A stretch of DNA of 64,000 nt from Gracilibacillus dipsosauri (GCF_003176895.1 NZ_QGTD01000018.1:11192-75191), one strand, 5' to 3'. Counted from the stretch's first letter, positions 34,949-44,274 are shown. A program made the numbers and translations. The notes: generated by a model from the sequence alone, not told the origin.

Positions 34949-35722
34949 ATGCTAGTACCTAGCCGAAGGAAAAAAATTATCCAGATCTTAAATGAAAGAA
35001 AACAATTAATTATTAGTCATATTTCGAAAGAGCTTGGCGTATCAGAGGGCACTTTACGGAATGATTTGAAGATTTTAGAGGAGGAAGGTTTTCTTGTTAA
35101 AACACATGGTGGTGCCGTGCTGCCAGCAAGATATGATTCCAGCTTAAAATTTAGTTCTCGATTAGAGCAGAATCAGTCCGAAAAAAATAAACTTAGTAAT
35201 GCCGCATTGACATTAATTAAAGAGAAGACCTGTATTACGATTGATGCCAGTTCTACCTGTTTAGAATTAGCAAAGAAAGTAGCGGAAACGAGGAACAATT
35301 TAACGGTCATTACTAATGGACTAGTCACAGCTCAAATACTAGCAGAGAATCCAAAATTAAGCGTCATAATGGTGGGAGGATTAACGAGACCAGGCAGTAC
35401 AGAAATAGAAGGTTCTTTGGGCAAGTCTATTCTATCAGAAATCAACTCGGATATATTTTTTACTTCTGCTCATGGTTGTACAGTGGAAAATGGTTTAAAT
35501 GACTTTAGTATACACGAAGCACAATTGAAAAGGATGATGAGAGAAAGGGCAGATCAATGTATAGCCTTAATAGATCATACGAAGATAAATCGCAAGTCAG
35601 TCATTACTTCACTTGAGTTAGGACAAATTGATGTATTCATTACAAATGATAATACGCCAGACGATTTCTTAGCGCGAATGAAGGAGAATTACTCATCGAT
35701 AAAAATAATAAAAGCAAAATAA
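34949..35722 (+). CDS. DeoR/GlpR family transcriptional regulator (first copy)
   Basis: A 257-aa repressor-type regulator. The N-terminal winged HTH is RRKKIIQILNERKQLIISHI then LGVSEGTLRNDLKILEEEGF, followed by VKTHGGAVL, the hallmark of DeoR proteins. The C-terminal sugar-phosphate sensor domain has ITIDASSTCLELAKKV, LTVITNGLV and VGGLTRPGSTEIEG. It is the same length as the second copy at 44318-45091 and clearly paralogous. It lies just upstream of the transporter operon and on the same strand, separated by a strong promoter. It likely senses a phosphorylated tetrulose or similar intermediate (inference). Confidence 0.88.
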   Translation: MLVPSRRKKIIQILNERKQLIISHISKELGVSEGTLRNDLKILEEEGFLVKTHGGAVLPARYDSSLKFSSRLEQNQSEKNKLSNAALTLIKEKTCITIDASSTCLELAKKVAETRNNLTVITNGLVTAQILAENPKLSVIMVGGLTRPGSTEIEGSLGKSILSEINSDIFFTSAHGCTVENGLNDFSIHEAQLKRMMRERADQCIALIDHTKINRKSVITSLELGQIDVFITNDNTPDDFLARMKENYSSIKIIKAK

Positions 35723-35757
35723 GTTATAATGAATCATTAAAATAACATGAATAAATG

Positions 35758-35815
35758 AAAATAAACGAAATATATTGACATTAAAAGATAATAATGTAAA
35801 ATAAAACGAAAGAAA
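35758..35815 (+). promoter_or_regulatory. Promoter of the polyol uptake operon with flanking AACGAAA boxes
   Basis: TTGACA (35775-35780), a 16-bp spacer and TAAAAT (35797-35802). The box AAAATAAACGAAA (35758-35770) sits just before the -35, and ATAAAACGAAAGAAA (35801-35815) overlaps the end of the -10. The same layout is found at 45305-45374, so these are candidate DeoR operators. Confidence 0.65.
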
Positions 35816-35909
35816 TAATAAAAACAAGTAAGGAGGCATGAAGGCAATCACCGATCAGTCAAAAGGAATTAGGTAATAAAACAAGGCTATTGTTGGGAGG
35901 AAATTTAAA

Positions 35910-37325
35910 ATGAAAAAAACGCTATTTGCTTTAGTAGGTTTATTACTTTTAATGTTATTATTTGCATGCTCGAATGAAAGCGCTACAAAAGATGGTGGTG
36001 AAGATAGTGGGGCAGAATCAGCAAATAGAGAACCGTTTGATGAATTTGATTGGAAGCGCTTTGATGGTGAAGAAATTGAAGTTATGTTGAACCAGCATCC
36101 ATATGCAGATGCGATGATTGAAAGAATCCCAGAATTTGAAGAGAAAACAGGAATTACTGTCAACCATTCTTTAACCCCGGAGGAGAATTATTTCGACAAG
36201 CTTACGACATCATTAAATGCACAGAACGGAAACCCTGATGTTTTTATGACGGGTGCATATCAGGTATGGGAATATGCAACTGCTGAGTATATCCAAGAAT
36301 TAGATTCCTTTATCGAGGATGAAACTAGAACTTCTCCAGAGTATGATGTAGATGATTTCTATGAAGGCATTCTAGGTGCAGGACGTTGGGATGGTGTACC
36401 AGGACATCCTGTAGGGGAAGGAGATCTCTATACAGTCCCATTAGCATATGAATTTAATTTATTACATTATAATAAACGGGCGTTAGAATCGATTGGATTA
36501 GAGGCACCACCTCAAACTATGGAAGAAGTAATAGAAGTAGGTGCTCAATTAGAGGGATGGAATGGGGAAGGTAGCTATGGTGTTGGTACTCGTGGAACTA
36601 GATCATGGGCAACCATCCACCCAGGATACATGACTTCATTCACCAACCATGGAGCCGTAGATTTTACAGTAGAAGACGGTTCTTTAGTCCCTCACCTTAA
36701 TAGTGAAGAATCGATTGAGATTACTAATATGTTTGCAGAGTTAGTTAATGAAGCAGGACCTTCTGACTGGTCAAGTTATACATGGTATCAAGTCTCTAAT
36801 GACTTAGCACAAGGTAAAGCAGCGATGACATATGACGCAAGTAACTGGGCGATCTTCCATAACGTACCAGGTGAAGCGCCTGAAGCTGGCAATATTGGTG
36901 TGACAACACCACCTAGAACGAAAGAAGGAGATCTTGGTACGAATATGTGGGTCTGGTCTATAGCCATGAATAAATCATCAGAGAAAAAAGACGCTGCATG
37001 GCTCTTCATGCAATACTTTACTGGTAAAGAGCATATGCAATGGGGTGCCATTGAAGCAAATGTGGTAGACCCTGTACGAAAATCTGTCTTTGAAAGTGAA
37101 GAATACCAACAAAGAATTGGTGACATTGAAGGTTATGTAGAGACATTTAATGAACTAATTGACGAATCAACCATTAAGTTTACACCTCAGCCAGAATTTT
37201 TTAATACGACAACAGAATGGGCTGCGGCATTACAAGATATTGTGAATGGAGCAGATGCGGAGGAACGCATGAACCAATTAAATGATGATATTGAAAAGAG
37301 AGTTTCTAGAATAAGGGCGGAATAA
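35910..37325 (+). CDS. ABC sugar/polyol-binding lipoprotein
   Basis: A 471-aa extracellular solute-binding protein (family 1 type). The signal peptide ends in the lipobox LLFAC (Cys21 by my count), so it is membrane-tethered. The mature part has typical motifs: IEVMLNQHPYADAMIERIPE, FEEKTGITVNHSL, GNPDVFMTGAYQVWEYA, GKAAMTYDASNWAIFHN and AAWLFMQYFTGKEHMQWG. Context points to a polyol, most likely erythritol or threitol, as ligand. GGGAGG precedes ATG 35910. The gene is followed by a hairpin that probably protects its mRNA. Confidence 0.9.
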   Translation: MKKTLFALVGLLLLMLLFACSNESATKDGGEDSGAESANREPFDEFDWKRFDGEEIEVMLNQHPYADAMIERIPEFEEKTGITVNHSLTPEENYFDKLTTSLNAQNGNPDVFMTGAYQVWEYATAEYIQELDSFIEDETRTSPEYDVDDFYEGILGAGRWDGVPGHPVGEGDLYTVPLAYEFNLLHYNKRALESIGLEAPPQTMEEVIEVGAQLEGWNGEGSYGVGTRGTRSWATIHPGYMTSFTNHGAVDFTVEDGSLVPHLNSEESIEITNMFAELVNEAGPSDWSSYTWYQVSNDLAQGKAAMTYDASNWAIFHNVPGEAPEAGNIGVTTPPRTKEGDLGTNMWVWSIAMNKSSEKKDAAWLFMQYFTGKEHMQWGAIEANVVDPVRKSVFESEEYQQRIGDIEGYVETFNELIDESTIKFTPQPEFFNTTTEWAAALQDIVNGADAEERMNQLNDDIEKRVSRIRAE

Positions 37326-37335
37326 GCAATTACAT

Positions 37336-37358
37336 AGGGCGGGTAGGCTATCCGCCCT
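37336..37358 (+). other. Intercistronic stem-loop after the binding-protein gene
   Basis: AGGGCGGGTA, triloop GGC, TATCCGCCCT (10-bp stem with one G-T pair) and no T run. GC-rich hairpins at this position commonly stabilise binding-protein mRNA relative to permease mRNA. Confidence 0.6.
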
Positions 37359-37380
37359 GTTATACAAGGAGTGAAAGCAC

Positions 37381-38316
37381 ATGGCAACAGAGGCATATGA
37401 GAAACAAGCAATGAAAGAAAGGCAGTTAACAAATAAAGTACCTTGGAAAATCAAAATGAGACCTTTTCTTATCCTTAGTCCAGCATTTTTACTAACCATT
37501 GGCATTTTAATTCCATTTGGGATGGCTATATATTTTTCATTAACGAACTATTCCTTTAAATATGCTGAATATATGTTTGTTGGTTTGGAAAATTGGATAG
37601 CGATGTTTTCATCGCCAAGTTTTTGGCATAGTGTTGGCGTCACCTTATCCTATGCGGGTTTAGCAACTTTGATCGAAACATTACTAGGCATTGGAATTGC
37701 TCTCCTCTTGAATCGAGAGAATATGCTAGCAAGGTCTTTGCGTATTGTTTTAATCTTTCCATTAGTAATCGCTCCAGTAATTGCCACTATTATTTGGCAA
37801 CTAATGACCAATAACTCAGTTGGTATTTATAGTGATTGGTTAAGACAATTAGGAATTACAAACTTTAATTGGGGAGCGGATCCTTCTACTGCGTTGATCA
37901 CTGTATTAATTATTGATGCTTGGGTTTTTACACCTTTTGTAACCATTTTGGTTCTAGCAGGCTTACGTTCCTTACCGAAGGCGCCATTTGAATCGGCAAT
38001 GATAGATGGAGGATCTGCTTGGTTTACCTTTAAGAATCTAACTTTACCTATGATTATGCCAATGTTAATCATTGCGGTATTATTCCGACTAATGTTGTCA
38101 CTTCAAATGTTTGACATTATTTTTGCTTTAACAAGAGGTGGACCTGGAGATACCTTAATGACATTACCACTGACTGCTTATACAGAAGCATTTACCTATA
38201 AAGAATTAGGTGTATCCTTACCATTCATGTTGATTTTATATCTATTTGTCTATTTCTTAAGTCATTTCATCGTTAAATATTGGACATATACTCAAAATAA
38301 AGCGTCAGGAAAGTAG
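37381..38316 (+). CDS. ABC sugar/polyol permease (MalF/UgpA type)
   Basis: A 311-aa permease with six TM helices. The N-terminus carries about 35 cytoplasmic residues before LILSPAFLLTIGILIPFGMA. The EAA loop that contacts the ATPase reads APFESAMIDGGSAWFTFKNL (about 201-220), followed by TLPMIMP. SD AAGGAG is at the usual distance from ATG 37381. It partners the permease that starts 2 bp after its stop. Confidence 0.9.
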   Translation: MATEAYEKQAMKERQLTNKVPWKIKMRPFLILSPAFLLTIGILIPFGMAIYFSLTNYSFKYAEYMFVGLENWIAMFSSPSFWHSVGVTLSYAGLATLIETLLGIGIALLLNRENMLARSLRIVLIFPLVIAPVIATIIWQLMTNNSVGIYSDWLRQLGITNFNWGADPSTALITVLIIDAWVFTPFVTILVLAGLRSLPKAPFESAMIDGGSAWFTFKNLTLPMIMPMLIIAVLFRLMLSLQMFDIIFALTRGGPGDTLMTLPLTAYTEAFTYKELGVSLPFMLILYLFVYFLSHFIVKYWTYTQNKASGK

Positions 38317-38317
38317 G

Positions 38318-39139
38318 ATGAATATGAAAAAGAAAATCATAGCTTTTTTACAAAATGCAGCACTCGTCTTATATGCAATGTTTGCCATATTTCCACTACT
38401 ATGGTTAGTAATTTTATCTTTTAAACACGATCGAGACATGTTTAACACTACTTTTATTTTCACACCAACATTAGAAAACTATCGAATGTTATTTTCGGAT
38501 GGAGAATATATAGGATACTTTTTAGATAATATCATTGTTAGTTTTGGAGCCATTGCTTTATCGATTATAGTTGGTGTACCAGCAGCTTATGCACTTGCCC
38601 GTTTTGACTTTAAAGGAAGGGATGGGATTGCATTCACCTTCTTGTCCTTCCGTTTTGCTCCAGAAATATTAGTAGTTTTACCACTATTCCTACTCTATCA
38701 AGAATTAGGCCTCTATGACACTTATGTAGGATTAATTTGGGTATTTCAAGTATTGTCTTTACCCTTGTTGATTTGGATTTTACGGGGATATTTTGAAGAT
38801 ATTTCTGTGGAGGTGGAAAATGCAGCACGACTTGATGGATACTCCTGGTGGCAAGTTTTTATCAAAATTGTCATGCCTCTTATTCGTCCTGGTTTAGTTG
38901 CTTCTGCTTTATTATCATTAATTTTTGTTTGGAATAACTTTACGTTTTCGTTATTGTTAGCAGGTCAAGACGTCACCACGACAACAGTTGCCATGCTACA
39001 GTATGTAGCGTCAGATACTGTGCATTATGGACAAATGGCTGGAGCGGTTTTAATTGCTTCATTGCCAATTATTATATTAGCATTATCGATCCAAAAACAC
39101 CTTGTAAGAGGGTTGAGTATGGGTTCGGTAAAAGGATAA
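38318..39139 (+). CDS. ABC sugar/polyol permease (MalG/UgpE type)
   Basis: A 273-aa second permease with six TM helices. VPAAYALARFDFKGRDGIAF and the EAA loop VENAARLDGYSWWQVFIKIV (about 166-185), followed by MPLIRPGL, are classic MalG-type features. Its ATG comes immediately after the stop of the first permease, consistent with translational coupling. It forms the heterodimeric channel with that protein. Confidence 0.9.
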   Translation: MNMKKKIIAFLQNAALVLYAMFAIFPLLWLVILSFKHDRDMFNTTFIFTPTLENYRMLFSDGEYIGYFLDNIIVSFGAIALSIIVGVPAAYALARFDFKGRDGIAFTFLSFRFAPEILVVLPLFLLYQELGLYDTYVGLIWVFQVLSLPLLIWILRGYFEDISVEVENAARLDGYSWWQVFIKIVMPLIRPGLVASALLSLIFVWNNFTFSLLLAGQDVTTTTVAMLQYVASDTVHYGQMAGAVLIASLPIIILALSIQKHLVRGLSMGSVKG

Positions 39140-39157
39140 TCGAAAGGAGGCAGAGCA

Positions 39158-40291
39158 TTGGCAGATGTAACTTTACAATCCGTTTCTAAGAAATTTAAAA
39201 AAGATATTGCGCTAGACAATATAAATTTGAAAATCAAAGATAAAGAGTTTTTTGTTATATTTGGCCCTGCTGGTGCAGGTAAAACCACCTTGTTAAATGT
39301 AATTGCAGGCTTGTATTTACCCGATTATGGTGATGTGTATCTAGATGGAGAGCATTATAACTATGTAGAACCCGAAGATAGAAACATAGCGATGGTTTTT
39401 GAAAATTATGCCTTATATCCGCACTTTACTGTTTTTGATAACATTGCTTCTCCATTAAGAAGCCCAAGATATAAAGAACCAAAAGCAGTAGTAGAAAAAG
39501 AAGTTAGTAGAGTAGCTAACATTTTAAAGATTGATCACCTATTAGAACGAGATATATCAGAATTATCGAATGGCCAAAGACAACGAGTAGGTTTAGGTAG
39601 AGCACTCGTAAGAAATCCGAATGTATTTTTAATGGATGAGCCAATCACCCATCTCGATGCTAAGCTTCGGCATCAAATGAGAGCAGAACTAAAGGAAATG
39701 CAGAAAAATTTAGACACTACCACTATTTATGTTACGCATGATTATCTAGAGGCGTTGAGCCTAGGAGACAAAATTGCCATTCTAAATGAAGGGAAAATAG
39801 AGCAGATAGGAACACCTGATGAAATTTATTATTACCCCCATAATGAATTTGTTGCGAGTTCATTTGGTGAACCAGAGATCAATTTTTTCCGCGCTAGTGT
39901 AACGAAGGATAACCAACTATCTATCTTTGAGGAAGCAAAAAATCAACCTCTACCGGAAACTATAAAAGGTTATGTAAAAGAGAATGTTACTTCAGTCAAG
40001 TTAGGTATACGACCTAAAAATATTCAGTATAGCTTTACAAAAGAAAATGAGAATTGTGTGGAGTGTATCCCTTATAGTTTTGAACCGTTGGGAGCAAAAG
40101 CGGTGTTGACGGTTGAAAAAGATGGCAATCAAATAAGGCTTACCGTACCATCTACCCTTCAAGTAGCTATGGATAAACCTGTTTATGTTCAATTAGATGT
40201 TAACAAAGCAATCTTTTTTGGTCCTAATAAAATGAACCTTCTTTCCAAATATAGAGAAGATGCGAAGGGAGAGGTAGTATGGCAAAACTAA
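39158..40291 (+). CDS. ABC sugar importer ATPase, first copy (UgpC/MsmK family, divergent)
   Basis: A 377-aa ATPase with a TTG start after AAAGGAGG. Walker A is FGPAGAGKTTLLNVIAG (about 35-51), Walker B NVFLMDEPI (about 152-160), and the H-loop is IYVTHDY. Two changes from consensus stand out. The Q-loop reads MVFENYALYP, with Glu where Gln is usual, and the signature is LSNGQ rather than LSGGQ. The C-terminal OB-fold regulatory domain (about 240-377) includes LGIRPKNI. It overlaps the second ATPase gene by 13 bp. The pair probably forms a heterodimer. Confidence 0.88.
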   Translation: MADVTLQSVSKKFKKDIALDNINLKIKDKEFFVIFGPAGAGKTTLLNVIAGLYLPDYGDVYLDGEHYNYVEPEDRNIAMVFENYALYPHFTVFDNIASPLRSPRYKEPKAVVEKEVSRVANILKIDHLLERDISELSNGQRQRVGLGRALVRNPNVFLMDEPITHLDAKLRHQMRAELKEMQKNLDTTTIYVTHDYLEALSLGDKIAILNEGKIEQIGTPDEIYYYPHNEFVASSFGEPEINFFRASVTKDNQLSIFEEAKNQPLPETIKGYVKENVTSVKLGIRPKNIQYSFTKENENCVECIPYSFEPLGAKAVLTVEKDGNQIRLTVPSTLQVAMDKPVYVQLDVNKAIFFGPNKMNLLSKYREDAKGEVVWQN

Positions 40292-41400
40292 CATTAAAAA
40301 ATTTAAATAAATCATTCTATAAGAATAGAGAAGCGATACATGCAGTTAGTGATTTAAGTATAGAAACCAAAGATGGAGAGTTTGTTGCATTATTGGGTCC
40401 TTCGGGTTGTGGTAAATCGACCACTTTGCGAATGATAGCGGGTTTGGAAGATATCACAAGTGGAGAAGTATTGATTGGAGAACGGAAACTAAATGATCTA
40501 CATCCAAAGGACCGAAATATCGGCTTAGCATTTGAAAACTATGCGATGTATCCACCTTTATCTGTGTATGACAACATTAGTTTTAACATGAGGGCAAAAA
40601 ATGTACCAAAAGAAACGATAAAAAAAGAAATAGATAAAATGGCTAGTTTATTAGATCTAAAGGATTTATTAGCGATGAATCCTAGTGCTTTATCTGGTGG
40701 TCAGAAGCAAAGGGTAAATATTGCAAGGGCCCTAATTAGGAGACCAGAGGTTTTATTACTGGATGAACCACTTTCACATTTAGACGGAAAAGTTAGACAG
40801 AAAATGAGAACAGAAATTAAACATCTTCATAATGAAATAAATTGTACAACAATTATTGTTACACATGATCAGCTGGAAGCAATGGCCTTAGCTGATAGGA
40901 TTGCCATTATAAAAGACGGTGTTCTTCAGCAATTTGGAACACCACTAGAGGTATTTAACCATCCTCAAAATGAGTTCGTGGCTGGTTTTATTGGGGAACC
41001 CCCTATGAATATATTTACTGTTTTCGCTACCTTTAAAGAAGGATCTGTTTATTTAGTATCGAAAAATGGGAAATTGCGGTTTAATGTTCCTGACAAATAT
41101 AAAGATTATTTGGAAGAGGGCAAGGAGTACCGCTTTGGTATTCGACCAACCGATATTTCTGTTGTAACAGATGACCAACCGTATTCTACGGAATTAAATG
41201 TCACTGTATTTGAAAATGTAGGGGAAGAATGTAGAATTCATATAAAAATTGAAGAAGATAACATTTTAAGTATTGTGTCGGAGGAAATTTATAAGCTTGA
41301 TACGGGTGATGGTATCAAAATTAAATTCGATTCCGATCGTATTCATATCTTTGATGTGAATACAGGCGAACGTGTTGAAAAACAAAAAGTACTTATCTAA
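40279..41400 (+). CDS. ABC sugar importer ATPase, second copy (UgpC/MsmK family)
   Basis: A 373-aa ATPase paralogous to the preceding one. Walker A is LGPSGCGKSTTLRMIAG (about 35-51), the signature LSGGQKQRVNIARAL is canonical, Walker B is VLLLDEPLSHLD, and the H-loop IIVTHDQ is intact. The Q-loop is LAFENYAMYPPLSV, again with Glu in place of Gln. The C-terminal regulatory domain contains FGIRPTDISVV. The ATG lies inside the 3' end of the first ATPase gene. Two distinct ATPases per carbohydrate importer is less usual than one homodimer. Confidence 0.9.
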   Translation: MAKLTLKNLNKSFYKNREAIHAVSDLSIETKDGEFVALLGPSGCGKSTTLRMIAGLEDITSGEVLIGERKLNDLHPKDRNIGLAFENYAMYPPLSVYDNISFNMRAKNVPKETIKKEIDKMASLLDLKDLLAMNPSALSGGQKQRVNIARALIRRPEVLLLDEPLSHLDGKVRQKMRTEIKHLHNEINCTTIIVTHDQLEAMALADRIAIIKDGVLQQFGTPLEVFNHPQNEFVAGFIGEPPMNIFTVFATFKEGSVYLVSKNGKLRFNVPDKYKDYLEEGKEYRFGIRPTDISVVTDDQPYSTELNVTVFENVGEECRIHIKIEEDNILSIVSEEIYKLDTGDGIKIKFDSDRIHIFDVNTGERVEKQKVLI

Positions 41401-41421
41401 TTTTTTAAGGAGGTATAGCAA

Positions 41422-42510
41422 ATGACAAAAACAATGAAAGCCCTACCAGAGGAAATGAGAGCAGTTGTAGCTTATGCACCAGGTGATTATCGCTTAGAAG
41501 TAGTGGAAACACCTAAACTCGAGAATGATCAAGAGATTATTGTGGAAGTAGAAGCTTGCGGAATTTGCGCTGGAGATGCCAAAGCACATGCTGGAGCCGT
41601 TTCTTTTTGGGGAGATGACTATCAGCCAGCATATATTAAGGCGCCTGTCATTCCTGGACATGAATTTATTGGAAAAATCGTAGAATTAGGAGCGGCTGTT
41701 AAGGATTTTAAAGTGGGAGATAGAATTATCTCGGAACAAATTGTGCCTTGTTGGGAATGTCGTTTTTGTAAGAGTGGAAACTATTGGATGTGTGAAAAAC
41801 ACGACTTATATGGATTCCAATATAATGTCCATGGTGGAATGGCAGAATATATGAAGTTCACAAAAGAAGCTATTAACTATAAAGTGCCAGAAGACCTACC
41901 AATAGAAAAGGCCATTCTAATTGAACCATATGCCTGCTCTTTACATGCAGTCCAAAGAGCGCAAATCCAAATCGGTGACACGGTGGTGATCGCAGGTGCA
42001 GGAACGTTAGGGCTTGGAATGGTTGGAGCTGCTAAAAAAGCAGGTGCAGGTAAATTAATTGTCTTAGATTTATTAGAGGATAGGTTGAAGTTTGCTGAAA
42101 AATTCGGCGCTGATTTAACGATTAATCCTGCTAAGGAAGATGCAGTGAAAATAATTAAAGATCTGACGGATGGATATGGATGTGATATATATATTGAAGC
42201 AACAGGACATCCAAAATCGGTAGAACAAGGATTATCTGCCATAAGAAAACTAGGGAGATTTGTTGAGTTTAGTGTCTTTAAAGACCCTGTAACGATTGAT
42301 TGGAGTATTATCGGGGATCGTAAAGAGTTAGATGTATTAGGCTCACACCTTGGGCCATATTGTTATCCGATTGTTATCGATGGTATTGCTAAGGGAGATT
42401 TTCCGACAGAAGGTGTCGTAACCCATCAATTACCATTAGAAGATTTCGAGCAAGGATTTGAAATGGTTAAGAGCGGAAAAGATTCTCTCAAAGTAGTTTT
42501 AGTGCCTTAA
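41422..42510 (+). CDS. Zinc-dependent polyol dehydrogenase, erythritol/L-threitol dehydrogenase (EltD)-like
   Basis: A 362-aa MDR-family alcohol dehydrogenase. Catalytic zinc ligands lie in ACGICAGDAKAH and in PGHEFIGKIVE. The structural-zinc cysteines appear as PCWECRFCKSGNYWMC. The NAD fold has VVIAGAGTLGLGMVGAAKKA. From memory the segments SEQIVPCWECRFC, CEKHDLYGFQ and DWSIIGDRKELDVLGSHLGP closely match the mycobacterial erythritol/L-threitol dehydrogenase EltD, which makes L-erythrulose. That assignment agrees with the downstream kinase and isomerases. AAGGAGG precedes the ATG. Confidence 0.82.
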   Translation: MTKTMKALPEEMRAVVAYAPGDYRLEVVETPKLENDQEIIVEVEACGICAGDAKAHAGAVSFWGDDYQPAYIKAPVIPGHEFIGKIVELGAAVKDFKVGDRIISEQIVPCWECRFCKSGNYWMCEKHDLYGFQYNVHGGMAEYMKFTKEAINYKVPEDLPIEKAILIEPYACSLHAVQRAQIQIGDTVVIAGAGTLGLGMVGAAKKAGAGKLIVLDLLEDRLKFAEKFGADLTINPAKEDAVKIIKDLTDGYGCDIYIEATGHPKSVEQGLSAIRKLGRFVEFSVFKDPVTIDWSIIGDRKELDVLGSHLGPYCYPIVIDGIAKGDFPTEGVVTHQLPLEDFEQGFEMVKSGKDSLKVVLVP

Positions 42511-42513
42511 ATA

Positions 42514-42546
42514 GAATAGCAGATTCTACTGCAGGATCTGCTATTC
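42514..42546 (+). other. Intercistronic stem-loop between dehydrogenase and kinase genes
   Basis: A perfect 11-bp stem GAATAGCAGAT and its complement with an 11-base loop and no T tract. It is probably an mRNA processing or stability element. Confidence 0.55.
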
Positions 42547-42579
42547 CTACATAGCCCGTAATCAGAGGAGGAAATAATA

Positions 42580-43584
42580 ATGAAAAAATTAATAAATAAT
42601 CCAAATGATGTGGTGGATGAAATGATAGAAGGCTATATAAAAGCACATCCCAACCAAGTAAGAAGGTTGGAGGAAAATAAACGTTCTATTGTGATCGCAA
42701 GTGAAACGAAGGAGAATAAAGTAGGTGTTCTAATCGGTGGAGGCTCAGGTCATGAACCTGCTTTTATGGGGTATGTCGGTCGAGGTATGGCAGATGGTGT
42801 AGCGGTTGGAAACATTTTTGCTTCTCCACCACCTGAGCCAATTGTCGAAGCAACAAAAGCCATCGACAAAGGCAATGGGGTTGTTTATATCTACGGAAAT
42901 TATGCCGGTGACATCATGAATTTCGGGATGGCCGCAGAGCTTGCTGAAATGGAAGAAGATATCGATGTAGAGCTAGTAGTCGTGAATGATGATGTTGCTT
43001 CTGCCTCAAGTGAGGAAAAAGAAAAGAGAAGAGGAATTGCTGGGGAGTTCTTTGTCACGAAAGCAGCTGGAGCTGCCGCTGAGAAGGGGTACAGCTTAAA
43101 AGAAGTAGCGGATGTTGCGCGGAGGACAAATGAACGGACACGTACAATGGGAGTAGGCTTAACTCCGTGTTATTTACCACAAACGAATGAGCCGAGTTTC
43201 TCTCTGAAGGAAAATGAAATGGAAATTGGATTGGGTCATCATGGCGAGCCTGGTGTAGAGAAAGGCGAATTGCAGCAAGCAGATCAAGTTGCGGATCGAT
43301 TAGTGCAAGATATTTTAAATGATATGGCTATGTCAAATGGAGATAAGGTTGCTGTACTTGTCAATGGTTTAGGGTCTACGACAAGAATGGAGCTTTATAT
43401 TGTCTTCAGAAGAGTGGAACAAATATTGGCAAAACAAGGGATAGAAATATACCGATCCTATGTTGGCAACTATAGCACTTCCTTAGAAATGGGAGGATGT
43501 TCCGTTACGCTGACGAATTTAGATGAGGAGTTAATTAGCTTAATAGACGCTGAAGCAGATTGTCCGATGTATGCACAATTATAA
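42580..43584 (+). CDS. dhaK: DhaK-type ketose kinase substrate-binding subunit (tetrulose kinase)
   Basis: A 334-aa DhaK-family protein that binds a short ketose covalently through a His hemiaminal. Diagnostic stretches are LIGGGSGHEPAFMGYVGRGM (about 51-70), YGNYAGDIMNF (about 105-115) and GLGHHGEPGVEKGE, which holds the substrate His. C-terminal LVNGLGSTTRMELYI is typical. Glycolytic DHA is the classic substrate, but LerK/DerK enzymes of the same family act on L- or D-erythrulose, which fits this operon. No PTS DhaM gene is present nearby, so ATP rather than PEP is the likely phosphate source. It overlaps the region upstream of dhaL. Confidence 0.88.
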   Translation: MKKLINNPNDVVDEMIEGYIKAHPNQVRRLEENKRSIVIASETKENKVGVLIGGGSGHEPAFMGYVGRGMADGVAVGNIFASPPPEPIVEATKAIDKGNGVVYIYGNYAGDIMNFGMAAELAEMEEDIDVELVVVNDDVASASSEEKEKRRGIAGEFFVTKAAGAAAEKGYSLKEVADVARRTNERTRTMGVGLTPCYLPQTNEPSFSLKENEMEIGLGHHGEPGVEKGELQQADQVADRLVQDILNDMAMSNGDKVAVLVNGLGSTTRMELYIVFRRVEQILAKQGIEIYRSYVGNYSTSLEMGGCSVTLTNLDEELISLIDAEADCPMYAQL

Positions 43585-43603
43585 GAGACGGGGGGAATAT
43601 TTC

Positions 43604-44245
43604 GTGACTTACACAATCGAAAACTATAAGCAATTTTTATATGCTGTGATTGAGATGATTGAAAAGGAAAAAGATTACCTCTCAGAATTGGATCGAAAAC
43701 TAGGAGATGGTGATCATGGTGTCACGATGTCTATTGGATGGCAAGCAGTAAAGGAGAAATTAGATAATGAACTACAAAATGAAAGAGATGGGGGAGAGAT
43801 CAGTAAGGTAGTCGCTAAAACCTTCCTTAATGCTGTTGGATCGTCAGTTGGCCCGTTGTATGCCACGGGTTTTTTAAGAGGGAGTAAGGTTTTGAAAGGA
43901 AAAACAGAATTTAATCACTCAGAATTATTAGATTTCTGGATTGCTTTCGGTGATGGGATTAAAGAACGTGGGCAGGCAGAGGTTGGCGATAAAACGATGA
44001 TTGATACGATTCAACCCTTTATCCAGTCCTTAAGGGAAAAAAGGGAGGATCAATCATTTTCTGAAATATTTGATCAAGCATTAGTATCTGCCGAAAATGG
44101 AATGCTATCGACTAAAGAAATGATCTCTAAAAAGGGGAGATCCAGCAGATTAGGAGAGCGCTCCAAAGGATTTTTGGATCCAGGTGCCACATCCATCTAT
44201 TTCATACTGGAATGCTTTCAAAAAAGCTTATTTTCCGTAACTTAA
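43604..44245 (+). CDS. dhaL: DhaL-type kinase nucleotide-binding subunit
   Basis: A 213-aa subunit that carries the nucleotide. The Mg-ADP/ATP site is LDRKLGDGDHGVTMSIGWQA (Asp triad), with NAVGSSVGPLYATGFLRG, AEVGDKTMIDTIQPF and GERSKGFLDPGATS completing the all-alpha DhaL fold. GTG 43604 has GGGGGG eight bases upstream, which is preferred over ATG 43571 inside the dhaK end. With DhaK it makes a split version of the kinase that is fused in one chain in mycobacterial LerK/DerK. It is the last gene of the first operon. Confidence 0.88.
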   Translation: MTYTIENYKQFLYAVIEMIEKEKDYLSELDRKLGDGDHGVTMSIGWQAVKEKLDNELQNERDGGEISKVVAKTFLNAVGSSVGPLYATGFLRGSKVLKGKTEFNHSELLDFWIAFGDGIKERGQAEVGDKTMIDTIQPFIQSLREKREDQSFSEIFDQALVSAENGMLSTKEMISKKGRSSRLGERSKGFLDPGATSIYFILECFQKSLFSVT

Positions 44246-44274
44246 TCATTGCATTACTATTCTAATGAGTAAAT

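Noticed and set aside
42580-44245. Glycerol/dihydroxyacetone PTS kinase system
   Set aside because: No DhaM/PTS component is nearby, and the neighbouring EltD-, LerI- and RpiB-like genes fit tetrulose metabolism better. A DHA role is not formally excluded.
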